64,000 nucleotides of DNA from Palsa-504 sp963742795 (GTDB lineage: Bacteria > Actinomycetota > Actinomycetes > Streptosporangiales > Streptosporangiaceae): NCBI GenBank assembly GCA_963742795.1, contig CAVUNL010000031.1, forward strand, positions 248,001-312,000, in the 5' to 3' direction. Below the pieces are notes generated by a model. That model had not been told where the DNA came from, searched no databases, and worked only from the letters and a program-made list of their open reading frames with translations. Positions 1-8,267 of this stretch are shown one piece after another. The stretch's first letter is position 1. Each line of letters starts with the position of its first letter. The position numbers and the translations under genes are program-made.

Positions 1-446
1 AGCAGATACGTCGTCCCGTCCACGGTGACCTGGCGCTCTTCCATGCACTCCAGCAGCGCCGACTGGGTCTTGGGCGAGGCCCGGTTGATCTCGTCGCCGA
101 GCACGATGTTGGCGAACACCGGTCCCGGCTTGAACTCGAAGTCGCGCCGCTCCTGGTTGAAGGCGCTCACCCCGGTGATGTCGCTGGGCAGCAGGTCCGG
201 CGTGAACTGGACCCGCTGGACGGTGCCGTCGATGGCCCGGGCCAGCGACTTGGCCAGCATGGTCTTGCCCACGCCCGGCACGTCCTCGATGAGCAGATGC
301 CCCTCGGCGAGGAGCACGGCCAGGGTGAGCCGGATCGCCTCGGGCTTTCCCTCGATCACGGACTCGATCGCCCCGCCGATCCTGCGCGCGGCCGGAACTA
401 GATCATCGATCGGGCTCCCCGTCTGCCGTCCGGTGTCTAGAACCAC
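1..446 (-). CDS. moxR: MoxR-family AAA+ ATPase, 3' end beyond window
   Basis: N-terminal 148 residues of a MoxR-type AAA+ ATPase reading leftwards off the window. The Walker A motif is EDVPGVGKTMLAKSLA, followed by VQFTPDLLPSDITG and the Walker B/sensor stretch LGDEINRASPKTQSALLECM, all classic for MoxR. MoxR proteins are chaperone-like ATPases, usually beside DUF58 (vWA-like) and transglutaminase genes that would lie outside this window. A GTG start is chosen because GGGAGG lies five bases upstream; an overlapping ATG is out of frame and hits a stop after three codons. It is divergent from mraZ. Family assignment is very secure; the substrate is unknown. Confidence 0.93.
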   Translation of the reverse strand, partial: MVLDTGRQTGSPIDDLVPAARRIGGAIESVIEGKPEAIRLTLAVLLAEGHLLIEDVPGVGKTMLAKSLARAIDGTVQRVQFTPDLLPSDITGVSAFNQERRDFEFKPGPVFANIVLGDEINRASPKTQSALLECMEERQVTVDGTTYL

Positions 447-899
447 ATGGCCTCCCTGAAGGCGCTGGCGGCCAGGCGAGCCAGCCAGGCTTGTGATCAC
501 GTAGCGCTCCCGGCCCGAGCGATTGTAACGCTACAGTACGTCTTTCTCCGGCCAACGCGCGACGTTGGCCCTGCTTCGGCGTCATTGCACGCATCACCGG
601 ACACAACGGCAGCCGGGCGGTGACCCGGGAGCGCGATCAGCTACCGCCCCCGCCAGGTCCCCCACGACGCCCCACCTCGGCTCCCCAGCGCCGGTTAACT
701 CGCCGAACCGGTCAGCGGTTTACCTCTCCTACCAGCGGCGATTCTGGCCGTCCCGGAGATCCCTCCGCGCCGCAGGCGCCACCGCGGAGTCCCCGAAGCG
801 CCCTGTCCCGGATTTCCCCCCACTTCGCTCCACGGACCCGTGAAGCGTTCTACCTGCCGTTTTGTAGCAGCGCAAGGCAAGATCCGCGGCTTTTCAGCG
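447..899. other. Intergenic region between moxR and the mraZ promoter
   Basis: About 450 bases separate moxR from the mraZ promoter. Open frames here have no recognisable protein signature and extend into neighbours in the wrong frame, so I call no gene. A TACAAT-like hexamer on the minus strand near 524-529 could be the moxR -10 element, but no convincing -35 accompanies it. Confidence 0.5.
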
Positions 900-927
900 T
901 TGACGGTGGAGGAATGTGGGGTACAGT
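900..927 (+). promoter_or_regulatory. Candidate mraZ/dcw promoter (TTGACG-16-TACAGT)
   Basis: TTGACG at 900-905 and TACAGT at 922-927 are separated by 16 bases, a good sigma-70/HrdB-type match placed about 40 bases before the mraZ start. The spacer and -10 region coincide with the MraZ-box repeats, as expected for an autoregulated promoter. Not experimentally proven. Confidence 0.6.
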
Positions 928-930
928 GGA
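906..930 (+). promoter_or_regulatory. Candidate MraZ box: three GTGG(A/G) repeats at 10-bp period
   Basis: GTGGA (906-910), GTGGG (916-920) and GTGGA (926-930) repeat with exact 5-base spacers; a weaker ATGGT follows at 936. MraZ is known to bind three short TGGG- or GTGG-like direct repeats with about 10-bp periodicity in its own promoter region. The position on top of the promoter supports autoregulation of the dcw operon. Confidence 0.65.
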
Positions 931-968
931 GCGCAATGGTGGAGGATGGCGCCGGGAGGTGAGGGCCA

Positions 969-1400
969 GTGTTCCTCGGCACTCACCAGCCGCGTCTGGA
1001 CGAGAAAGGCCGGCTATTCCTGCCCGCCAAGTACCGGGAAGAGCTCGCTGGGGGCGTAGTGATCACCAAGGGGCAGGACCGTTGCCTGTTCGTCTGGCCG
1101 CGGGAGGAGTTCGCCCGCATCACCGAGAAGCTCCGCAACGCCCCGGTGACCGACAAGGCGTCCCGCGACTACGGTCGCGTGCTGTTCTCCGGCGCCTCCG
1201 ACGAGCTTCCCGACCGGCAGGGCCGGATCACCGTCCCGGCCGCCCTGCGCGCCTACGCCGGCCTGCAGCGGGACTGCGTGGTGATCGGCGCCAACACCCG
1301 CCTCGAGATCTGGGACAGCCAGGCCTGGGAGACCTACCTGGCCACACAGGAGGACTCGTTCGCAGGAGCCTCCGAGGAGGTGTTCCCCGGAATCCTGTAG
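969..1400 (+). CDS. mraZ: Transcriptional regulator MraZ
   Basis: 143-residue MraZ, the DNA-binding regulator that opens the dcw cluster and acts on its own promoter. The N-terminus MFLGTHQPRLDEKGRLFLP and a second half containing LPDRQGRITVPAALR give the two AbrB/SpoVT-like repeats that form the ring-shaped oligomer. Length is normal for the family. The GTG start is preceded by GGGAGGTGAGGG. It is followed by a structured leader and rsmH. A candidate MraZ box lies directly upstream. High confidence. Confidence 0.96.
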   Translation: MFLGTHQPRLDEKGRLFLPAKYREELAGGVVITKGQDRCLFVWPREEFARITEKLRNAPVTDKASRDYGRVLFSGASDELPDRQGRITVPAALRAYAGLQRDCVVIGANTRLEIWDSQAWETYLATQEDSFAGASEEVFPGIL

Positions 1401-1407
1401 CGATCGT

Positions 1408-1488
1408 GGGCCGGCCTCCATCCGCCGTTCCCTGCTGGCATCACTTCCCCGGTGCCAGCCGGCAGCGTCCGCAGATGGAGGTCGGCCC
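1408..1488 (+). ncRNA. mraW RNA motif, structured leader before rsmH
   Basis: The mraZ-rsmH spacer folds into a long nested hairpin. The outer arms 1408-1422 and 1474-1488 pair over 15 bp with a single G-U wobble. An inner stem GCTGGCA/TGCCAGC (1434-1440 with 1453-1459) closes a 12-base loop that contains CTTCCCC. A conserved actinomycete RNA, the mraW motif, is described from exactly this location upstream of mraW/rsmH genes, and I recall a conserved CUUCCCC terminal loop for it. Its role is unknown; cis regulation of the downstream cell-wall genes is the usual inference. Confidence 0.82.
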
Positions 1489-1546
1489 GAGGGGGAAGGG
1501 GAGCGTACGACCGCCTCATGACCTGCAGATAAGGAGAGGGGGACGG

Positions 1547-2539
1547 ATGGCAGGGTCACCGTTGACTGAGCCAGAGCACGTACCGGTGCTCGCCGAGCGG
1601 GTCACAGCCCTGCTCGCGCCTGCCCTAGACGGCCCGGGCGCGGTGCTGGTGGATGCCACGCTGGGCCGCGCCGGGCACGCCCGCGCCCTGCTCGAGGCCT
1701 GCCCCGGCCTGGTGCTGATCGGCGTCGACGCCGACCTGGCCGCGATTGAAGCCGCCCGCGAACTGCTCGCCCCCTACGCCGACCGGGTCACGCTGGTGCA
1801 CGCCAGGTACGACGAGATCCCGGCCATCGTCGCCGCAGTCCCCATCTCCGGGCCCGCCAAGGGCACCCCGGTAAAAATAATGGGTCTGCTCTTCGACCTG
1901 GGCGTGTCCTCGCCGCAGCTCGACGATCCGGCCCGGGGCTTCGCGTACGCCCGGGACGCCCCGCTGGACATGCGCATGGACCTCACCAGGGACCGCACCG
2001 CGGCCGACATCGTCAACGGCTACCCGGCCGCCGAACTCGCCCGCGTGCTCCGCGACTACGGCGAGGAACGCTTCGCCCGGCGGATCGCCGACGCGGTGGT
2101 CCGCGAGCGGTCCCGCGCTCCGATCACGTCCACCCTGCGGCTGAGCGCCATCGTCAAGGACGCCATCCCCGCAGCGACCCGGCGCACCGGCGGGAACCCG
2201 GCCAAGCGCACCTTCCAGGCGCTGCGGATTGAGGTGAACGACGAGCTCGGCACGCTACGCCGGGCGCTGCCTGCCGCCCTGGACGTGCTGGCTGTGGGCG
2301 GCCGCGTGGTCGTGCTGGCCTACCACTCACTCGAGGACCGCATCGTCAAGCGCGAGCTGGTCCGGCTGTCGGCCGACCAGACGCCGCCCGGGCTGCCCGT
2401 GCCCGCCACGGCGTCAACCGCGCAGTTCCGCTTGCTGACCAGGGGCGCCGAGCGCCCGGACAGCGAAGAAGTCGCCGGTAATCCGCGCGCGGCCTCCGCC
2501 CGGCTGCGGGCCGCGGAACGGATCCGGGAAGCCGCATGA
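1547..2539 (+). CDS. rsmH: 16S rRNA m4C1402 methyltransferase RsmH
   Basis: 330-residue SAM-dependent methyltransferase (MraW/RsmH) that N4-methylates C1402 of 16S rRNA. Visible signatures are HVPVLAERV at the N-terminus, the SAM-site VDATLGRAGHA (usually DGTLG.GGH), GLLFDLGVSSPQLDDPARGF, and the C-terminal block VLAYHSLEDRIVKR. The ATG at 1547 is preceded by AAGGAGAGGGGG, a very strong ribosome site; the frame is open further upstream but that part has no homology signature. A short stretch around residues 98-107 (ISGPAKGTPVK) looks like a lineage insertion. The gene is second in the dcw operon and its stop is 17 bases before the chosen ftsL start. Confidence 0.95.
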   Translation: MAGSPLTEPEHVPVLAERVTALLAPALDGPGAVLVDATLGRAGHARALLEACPGLVLIGVDADLAAIEAARELLAPYADRVTLVHARYDEIPAIVAAVPISGPAKGTPVKIMGLLFDLGVSSPQLDDPARGFAYARDAPLDMRMDLTRDRTAADIVNGYPAAELARVLRDYGEERFARRIADAVVRERSRAPITSTLRLSAIVKDAIPAATRRTGGNPAKRTFQALRIEVNDELGTLRRALPAALDVLAVGGRVVVLAYHSLEDRIVKRELVRLSADQTPPGLPVPATASTAQFRLLTRGAERPDSEEVAGNPRAASARLRAAERIREAA

Positions 2540-2556
2540 CCCGAGGGGGTACTGAC

Positions 2557-3132
2557 ATGGCCACCTACACGCCTCCGCGCAGTGCTAGCCCGGGGGGACG
2601 AGCCCCCGGCCGGACCATGCCCCCGCCGGCCCGGGAGATGCCCACCAGGCGCCCCGTCCGGCCGGGCTCCAAGGATCCCGGGACCCGCCCGGTCAGCGCC
2701 CCGCGCCACACCAGGCCGCTCGCCGGCCCCGGAACCAAGCCGGCCGCCCGGCCGTCCGTCCGGCCGGCGCCCGCGGGTGGCACCGCCCGGACCCGGCCGC
2801 GCCACCCGCGGGCGCCGTTCATCCTGCTGCTCGTCGGCCTGCTCGGCGGGGCCCTGGTCTGTCTGCTGGTCATCAGCACCACGCTGGCCGAGGGGTCGTA
2901 CCGGATCACCAGCCTCCAGCAGCAGAACGCCAACCTGGCCAAGCAGGAGCAACTGCTGACCCAGCAGGTCGCGCAAGCCTCCTCGCCGGCGCAGATCGCG
3001 CAGGAGGCCGAGGAGTTCGGCATGCGGCCGAACCCGGCGCTGCAGTTCATCAACCTCAAGACCGGAAAGGTCGTCAAGGGGAAGGTTTCCAAGGCTGACG
3101 CGGAGATCAACGTCCCCGGATACAACCCGTGA
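2557..3132 (+). CDS. ftsL: FtsL-like septum-formation membrane protein
   Basis: 191-residue bitopic membrane protein in the ftsL slot between rsmH and ftsI. The first ~85 residues are Pro/Arg/Gly-rich and cytoplasmic. One hydrophobic helix follows (FILLLVGLLGGALVCLLVIS), then a coiled-coil-prone stretch (ITSLQQQNANLAKQEQLL) and an extracytoplasmic tail. That layout, rather than sequence identity, defines FtsL, which couples to FtsQ/FtsB at the septum. An ATG overlapping the rsmH stop at 2536 is possible; I prefer 2557 because GAGGGGG precedes it. The N-terminus carries one copy of the G/C-rich element also found in ftsI. Confidence 0.82.
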   Translation: MATYTPPRSASPGGRAPGRTMPPPAREMPTRRPVRPGSKDPGTRPVSAPRHTRPLAGPGTKPAARPSVRPAPAGGTARTRPRHPRAPFILLLVGLLGGALVCLLVISTTLAEGSYRITSLQQQNANLAKQEQLLTQQVAQASSPAQIAQEAEEFGMRPNPALQFINLKTGKVVKGKVSKADAEINVPGYNP

Positions 3133-5180
3133 GCCCGAACGACCCCACCCGCCGCGGTGCTGGCCCGGGCCCGGGGGGGCGACGGCCCTCTCCCGGGGGG
3201 ACCCATCCCCCCGGACCCCCCTTGGGCACCCCCCGCGCACGGGGGGGCAGTGTCCGCCCGGGGGGACGACCCGCCGGATCCCCCCGGACCCCCCCTGGCA
3301 CAGACCCATCCTCCCGGACCCCCCTGGCCCGGCCGCTGCCAGGAGGACCGGGGGCGCGCGGCCCGGTCCGTTCGGCCGGAAGAATCCCGCCCCGGCCCCC
3401 GCCCCGGCCTGTCTACGTCAAGCCGCCGCGGCCCCGGCGCCTCATCCCGCGGGGGAACCCGGCCCGCAGGCTCGGCGGCACCCTGCTCGCGATCGTCTTC
3501 GTGCTGACCCTGTTCGCCGCGCGCCTGGTCCAGCTGCAGGGGCTGGAGGCCGGCCGTTACCGCGTCCTGGCCGTGAAGCAGCGGGACTGGACGATCCCGC
3601 TGCCCGCGGTGCGCGGCACGATCACCGGGGCGAACGGGGAAGTGCTGGCCATGACCGTGGCCACCTACCTGGTGTACGCCGACCCGCCGCAGATGCCCGC
3701 GGCCGATCAGGCCACGGTCGCCACCAAACTCGCCGCGTACCTCAACCTGCCGGCCGACCAGATCCTCAGCCTCATCCAGCACCCGACCTCGCGGCAGTAC
3801 GTGGTGCTGGCCAAGGGCGTGTCGGCCCAGACCGGTGACGCGATCCAGGCCCTGAACCTGCCCGGCATCGCGCTGACCCCGAGCTACGCCAGGTCCTACC
3901 CGGACGGCGACACCACGGCCAACATCGTCGGCTTCACCGGCACGAACGGCGGGACCTTGACCGGCGCGGCCGGCATCGAGCAGGAGTACAACTCGCTGCT
4001 CGCCGGGCGGGCCGGCAGCGAGCAGGTCCAGATCGGCACGAACGGCCAGCAGATCCCGCTCGCGGGCAGCAGCGACCGCCAGGTCGTGAACGGCAGCGAC
4101 CTGCGGCTGACCATCGTCCCGGCGCTGCAGTACGACGCCGAGCAGGCCTGCGCCGCGCAGGTGGCCAAGAGCAAGGCCAGCAACTGCACGGTGGTGATCA
4201 TCCAGCCCAAGACCGGCCACGTGCTGGCCATGGCGCAGTGGCCCACCTACGACCCGTCGACCATCACCGACGTGGGCCAGGCGGCCAACATAGCGGTGCA
4301 GAACGAGTTCCAGCCGGGCTCCACGGCCAAGGTGATCACCGCCGCGGCCGCGTTCGAGCAGGGCGGCCAGACGCCGATGAGCGCCTACAAGATCCCGTAC
4401 CAGATCGACGAGGGCGGCCAGCTCATCCACGACGCCGAGTGGTCGCCCGGCGAGCGGTACACCATCGCCGGCATCATCGCGCACTCCTCCAACATCGGCA
4501 TCTCCCAGGTCGCCGCGCATATCACCCCGCAGGTCCAGTACGACTACCTGCATGCCTTCGGCCTCGGTCAGCCGAGCGGCCTCGGGCTGCCGGGGGAGAC
4601 GGCCGGCGAACTGCCCCCGGTCTCGCGGTGGTGGCCGGACACCCGGTACACGCTGGCGTTCGGCCAGGGCGTGGCGGTGACCGCGATCCAGATGGCCGAG
4701 GTCTACGCGACGATCGCCAACGACGGCGTGCGGGTGCAGCCGACGCTGGTCGAGGGCACGACCAACTCGGCGGGCAAGTACACGCCTGCCGCGGCGTCCC
4801 CCGCCAAGCGGGTCCTCCAGGCCAAAACCGCGCAGGAGCTGCGGCAGATCCTGGAGCAGGTGCCGGGCATCGACGCCGACGGCGGCCAGCCCTGGGGCAT
4901 CATCCCCGGCTACGCGATCGCGGCCAAGACCGGCACCTCACAAGAATCCAACGGAACTTGCGCCCTGTGCGTCTACGGATCGAGCTACATTGGCATGGCT
5001 CCCGGCAACGACCCGCAACTGGTCATCGCGGTGAACGTGCAGAACCCCCGCAAGGGCGGCTACTACGGCGACGTGGTGGCCGGCCCGGTGTTCTACCAGG
5101 TGATGAAGGAAGCGCTGGCCACGCTGCAGATCCCGCCGGACGGCGCTACTCCGGCCAACATCCGCTTGAACGCGCCGTGA
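3129..5180 (+). CDS. ftsI: Septal peptidoglycan transpeptidase FtsI (PBP3)
   Basis: 683-residue class B penicillin-binding protein that crosslinks septal peptidoglycan. The first ~105 residues are a Pro/Gly/Arg-rich cytoplasmic tail built partly from a repeated G/C-rich element. One transmembrane helix (about 115-135) precedes the dimerisation domain, and the transpeptidase domain has the serine motif STAK (S398-K401), SSN (453-455) and KTG (600-602). No PASTA domain follows. The GTG start overlaps the ftsL stop (GTGA), which suggests translational coupling. The enlarged N-terminal tail is unusual for FtsI. Confidence 0.95.
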   Translation: MSPNDPTRRGAGPGPGGRRPSPGGTHPPGPPLGTPRARGGSVRPGGRPAGSPRTPPGTDPSSRTPLARPLPGGPGARGPVRSAGRIPPRPPPRPVYVKPPRPRRLIPRGNPARRLGGTLLAIVFVLTLFAARLVQLQGLEAGRYRVLAVKQRDWTIPLPAVRGTITGANGEVLAMTVATYLVYADPPQMPAADQATVATKLAAYLNLPADQILSLIQHPTSRQYVVLAKGVSAQTGDAIQALNLPGIALTPSYARSYPDGDTTANIVGFTGTNGGTLTGAAGIEQEYNSLLAGRAGSEQVQIGTNGQQIPLAGSSDRQVVNGSDLRLTIVPALQYDAEQACAAQVAKSKASNCTVVIIQPKTGHVLAMAQWPTYDPSTITDVGQAANIAVQNEFQPGSTAKVITAAAAFEQGGQTPMSAYKIPYQIDEGGQLIHDAEWSPGERYTIAGIIAHSSNIGISQVAAHITPQVQYDYLHAFGLGQPSGLGLPGETAGELPPVSRWWPDTRYTLAFGQGVAVTAIQMAEVYATIANDGVRVQPTLVEGTTNSAGKYTPAAASPAKRVLQAKTAQELRQILEQVPGIDADGGQPWGIIPGYAIAAKTGTSQESNGTCALCVYGSSYIGMAPGNDPQLVIAVNVQNPRKGGYYGDVVAGPVFYQVMKEALATLQIPPDGATPANIRLNAP

Positions 5181-5199
5181 TTGGAGGTACCCTCACCCC

Positions 5200-6768
5200 G
5201 TGGCGATCCGACCCGCCCGACAACAGCCGAAGCCGCTGTCCGCTCTCGGGTCGCTGCTGGGTGTCCGCCTGGCGTCCATAGGAAATTCATTTTCACCGAA
5301 CGACCTGGGGTGCGTCACCGGAGTCACGCTTGACTCGCGCGTGGTGGTGCCCGGCGACCTGTACGTGGCGCTGCCCGGGACCAAGGTCCACGGCGCCGCG
5401 TTCTGCGCCGACGCGGTCGCCGCGGGAGCCGTCGCGGTGCTGACCGACCCGGACGGCCGGGCCCGCGCCGCGGCCACCGGGGTACCGGTCTTCGTGCTCG
5501 CCGATCCGCGCGGCAAGCTGGGCGAGGTCTCCTGCTGGGTATACGGGAACCCGTCGAGCCGGCTGCTGCTCATCGGCGTGACCGGGACCAGCGGCAAGAC
5601 CACCTCGACCTACCTGCTCGAGTCCGGCCTGCGCGCCGCCGGCCACCAGACCGGCCTGATCGGCGGGGTGGAGACCAGGATCGGCCGCGACCGCCTGCCC
5701 AGCTCGCTGACCACCCCGGAGGCGCCCGACCTGCAGGCCCTGTTCGCGGTCATGGCCGAGCGCGGGGTGACGGCCGCCGCGATGGAGGTGTCCAGCCACT
5801 CGCTGGCCCTGGGCCGGGTCGGGGGCACCAGCTTCGACGTGGCGGTGTTCACCAACCTGTCGCAGGATCACCTGGACTTCCACCCGGACCTGGAGGACTA
5901 CTTCCGGGCCAAGGCGTCCCTGTTTATGCCGCCTGTGCTCGGCGTCATCAACATCGACGACAGGTACGGGCGCCGGCTCGCGTCCTCCGCGCTCGTCCCG
6001 ATCACCACGTTCTCGGCGGCCGGGAGGGACGAGGCGGACTGGCGGGCGGTCGACGTCCGGTCCGGCGCCGACGGCAGCACGTTCCGGGTCATCGGCCCGG
6101 GCGGGGTCGAGGCCGACGTGTCCGTGGGGCTGGCCGGGGTGTTCAACGTGGCCAATGCGCTCGGCGCGGTGGTCGCGCTGGTCGAGTCCGGCGTCGGGCT
6201 GGAGGACGCGGTGGCCGGGATCGCGGCCTGCCCGGGCGTCCCGGGACGGCTGGAGCGGGTGCCCGCGTCGGGCCTGGACATCACCGCGTTCGTCGACTAC
6301 TCGCACAAGCCGGGCGCGGTCGAGGCCGTGCTGCGCTCGCTGCGGCCGGTCACCCGGGGCAGCCTGATCATCGTGCTCGGCTGCGGCGGCGACCGGGACC
6401 GGGCCAAACGCCCGATGATGGGCGCCGCCGCCGCGTCGCTGGCCGATGTGGCCATTCTCACCAGTGACAATCCGCGATCCGAGGACCCCTTGGCCATCCT
6501 CGCGGCGATGCTGGACGGCGTGCTGAGCGTGCCGCAGGACGACCGGGCCCGGGTCATCGTCGAGCCCGACCGGGGCGCCGCGATCGCCCAGGCTGTCGGC
6601 CTGGCCACCCCCGGCGACGTGATCGTCGTCGCGGGCAAGGGCCACGAGACCGGGCAGTACGTGGCCGGCGCGGTGCTGCCCTTCGACGACCGCGCGGTCA
6701 CCGCGTCGGCGCTGGAGCGGGCGGCCAAGGGCCAGCCGCCCCTGGACCCGTGGGCGGTGGACCGGTGA
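5200..6768 (+). CDS. murE: UDP-MurNAc-L-Ala-D-Glu--meso-DAP ligase MurE
   Basis: 522-residue Mur ligase adding the third stem amino acid in the cytoplasm. The ATP-binding loop is GVTGTSGKTTSTYLLE. The DNPR motif (in LTSDNPRSEDP) marks meso-diaminopimelate specificity, so the wall should be of DAP type. Other family blocks seen are HLDFHPDLEDYFRAKASLF with the lysine that is usually carbamylated, and GKGHETGQ near the C-terminus. The GTG start follows GGAGG. The stop overlaps the murF start (GTGA). Confidence 0.96.
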   Translation: MAIRPARQQPKPLSALGSLLGVRLASIGNSFSPNDLGCVTGVTLDSRVVVPGDLYVALPGTKVHGAAFCADAVAAGAVAVLTDPDGRARAAATGVPVFVLADPRGKLGEVSCWVYGNPSSRLLLIGVTGTSGKTTSTYLLESGLRAAGHQTGLIGGVETRIGRDRLPSSLTTPEAPDLQALFAVMAERGVTAAAMEVSSHSLALGRVGGTSFDVAVFTNLSQDHLDFHPDLEDYFRAKASLFMPPVLGVINIDDRYGRRLASSALVPITTFSAAGRDEADWRAVDVRSGADGSTFRVIGPGGVEADVSVGLAGVFNVANALGAVVALVESGVGLEDAVAGIAACPGVPGRLERVPASGLDITAFVDYSHKPGAVEAVLRSLRPVTRGSLIIVLGCGGDRDRAKRPMMGAAAASLADVAILTSDNPRSEDPLAILAAMLDGVLSVPQDDRARVIVEPDRGAAIAQAVGLATPGDVIVVAGKGHETGQYVAGAVLPFDDRAVTASALERAAKGQPPLDPWAVDR

Positions 6769-8267
6769 TCCCGCTGGCCCTGGCCCAGATCGCCGAGATC
6801 ACCAGCGGCCAGTTGCGCGGGGATCCGGCCGCTGTGGTGACCGGCGAGGTGGTGATCGACTCCCGGCGGGCCGGCCCCGGGGGCCTGTTCGCCGCGGTCG
6901 CCGGGGAGCGGGCCGACGGGCACGACTTCGCCTCCGCCGCCGTCGCGGCCGGCGCGGTCGCGGTCCTCGCGACCCGGCCCGTCCCGGTCCCCTCCGTGCT
7001 GGTCACTGACGTCCCGGCCGCCCTCGCCGCGCTGGCCAGGTTCGTGATCGACGCCCTGCCCGCCGTCGCGATCGCGGGCATCACCGGTTCGTCCGGCAAG
7101 ACCACCACCAAGGACCTGGCCGCTCAGCTCGTCGAGCGTCTCGGCCCCACGATCGCGCCCGCCGGGTCGTTCAACAACGAGTTCGGCCATCCGCTCACCG
7201 TGCTGCGCGCGGACGCCGCGACCAGGTACCTGGTCCTTGAGCTGTCCGCGCGCGGGCCCGGCCACATCGCGTACCTGTGCCGCGTCGCGCCGCCCCGTTA
7301 CGGCGTGGTACTGAACGTGGGCCACGCGCACGCCGGCGAGTTCGGCGGGCTGGACCAGGTCGCCCGGGCCAAGGGCGAGCTGGTCGAGGCGCTCCCGGCC
7401 GACGGGGCGGCCATCGTGAACGCCGACGACCCCCGCGTCCTGGCCATGGCCGCCCGCACCGCGGCCCGCGTCGTCACCTTCGGCGTCGACGACCGGACCG
7501 CCCCGATCCGGCCAGCAGAGATCCGGCCGGCCCAGATCCGGTCGGCCCAGATCCGGGCGGCCCAGATCCGGGCGGCAGAGATCCGGGCGGCCGGCGTGCG
7601 GCTGGATGACCTGGGGCGGCCGAGCTTCACCCTGCTGACACCAGAAGGCCAGGCCGGGGTCACCCTCCGGCTGCACGGTGCCCATAACGTGCCGGATGCC
7701 GTGGCCGCGGCGGCCCTCGCGCGCGAGCTCGGCCTGGGCCTGGCCGACATCGCCGACGGGCTGTGCACGGCGGTGGCACGCAGCCGGTGGCGGATGGAGG
7801 TCCGCCGCCGGCCCGATGGGGTGACGGTCATCAACGACGCGTACAACGCCAACCCCGAGTCGGTCCGCGCCGCGCTGCACGCCCTCCGCCACCTGGCCCA
7901 GGACGGCCGCGGGTTCGCGATCCTCGGCCACATGGCCGAGCTGGGCGAGGTCTCACGCGCCAGCCACGAGGACATCGGCGAGTTCGCCGCGCGGGCCGAA
8001 CTGGCCGGGCTGATCGCGGTGGGCGAGGAGGCGGCGCCGATCCTGGCCGGCGCGCGTCGGGTGCGGTCCTGGACCGGCGAGGCGCTCGCCGTCCCCGACG
8101 CAACGGCCGCCCTCGACGCGCTAGCGAACCAGTTGAAGCCCGGCGACGTTGTCCTGGTGAAGGCGTCCCGCGCCGCTCACCTGGAAGGCGTGGCGGCCGA
8201 GCTACTTATTTCGCACGGGAGGGCTACCCGCCCCCCCGTTCCCCCCGGGGAGGGGGCTGCCCGGTGA
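6765..8267 (+). CDS. murF: UDP-MurNAc-tripeptide--D-Ala-D-Ala ligase MurF
   Basis: About 500-residue Mur ligase that adds D-Ala-D-Ala to complete the UDP-MurNAc pentapeptide. Signatures are GITGSSGKTTTKDLAA, SFNNEFGHPLTVLRA and INDAYNANPESVRAAL. The GTG start overlaps the murE stop. The central region holds six tandem 15-bp repeats (7506-7595) encoding IRPAQ/IRAAE-type pentapeptides, an insertion not part of the standard fold. The C-terminal tail is encoded by a G/C-run-rich stretch and the stop overlaps the mraY start. Confidence 0.95.
   Translation: MIPLALAQIAEITSGQLRGDPAAVVTGEVVIDSRRAGPGGLFAAVAGERADGHDFASAAVAAGAVAVLATRPVPVPSVLVTDVPAALAALARFVIDALPAVAIAGITGSSGKTTTKDLAAQLVERLGPTIAPAGSFNNEFGHPLTVLRADAATRYLVLELSARGPGHIAYLCRVAPPRYGVVLNVGHAHAGEFGGLDQVARAKGELVEALPADGAAIVNADDPRVLAMAARTAARVVTFGVDDRTAPIRPAEIRPAQIRSAQIRAAQIRAAEIRAAGVRLDDLGRPSFTLLTPEGQAGVTLRLHGAHNVPDAVAAAALARELGLGLADIADGLCTAVARSRWRMEVRRRPDGVTVINDAYNANPESVRAALHALRHLAQDGRGFAILGHMAELGEVSRASHEDIGEFAARAELAGLIAVGEEAAPILAGARRVRSWTGEALAVPDATAALDALANQLKPGDVVLVKASRAAHLEGVAAELLISHGRATRPPVPPGEGAAR
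7506..7595 (+). repeat. Six 15-bp tandem repeats inside murF
   Basis: A 15-bp unit close to ATCCGGGCGGCCCAG occurs six times in tandem with small variations, giving IR-x-A-(E/Q) pentapeptides. The length is a multiple of three so the frame is kept. It lies at a surface-loop position between the central domain and the GVTLRLHGAHN block. Confidence 0.9.

Noticed and set aside
2565..4553. 662-codon open frame antisense to ftsL/ftsI
   Set aside because: It is opposite two clear genes, has Gly/Arg/Asp/Val-rich composition typical of GC-rich shadow frames and no domain.
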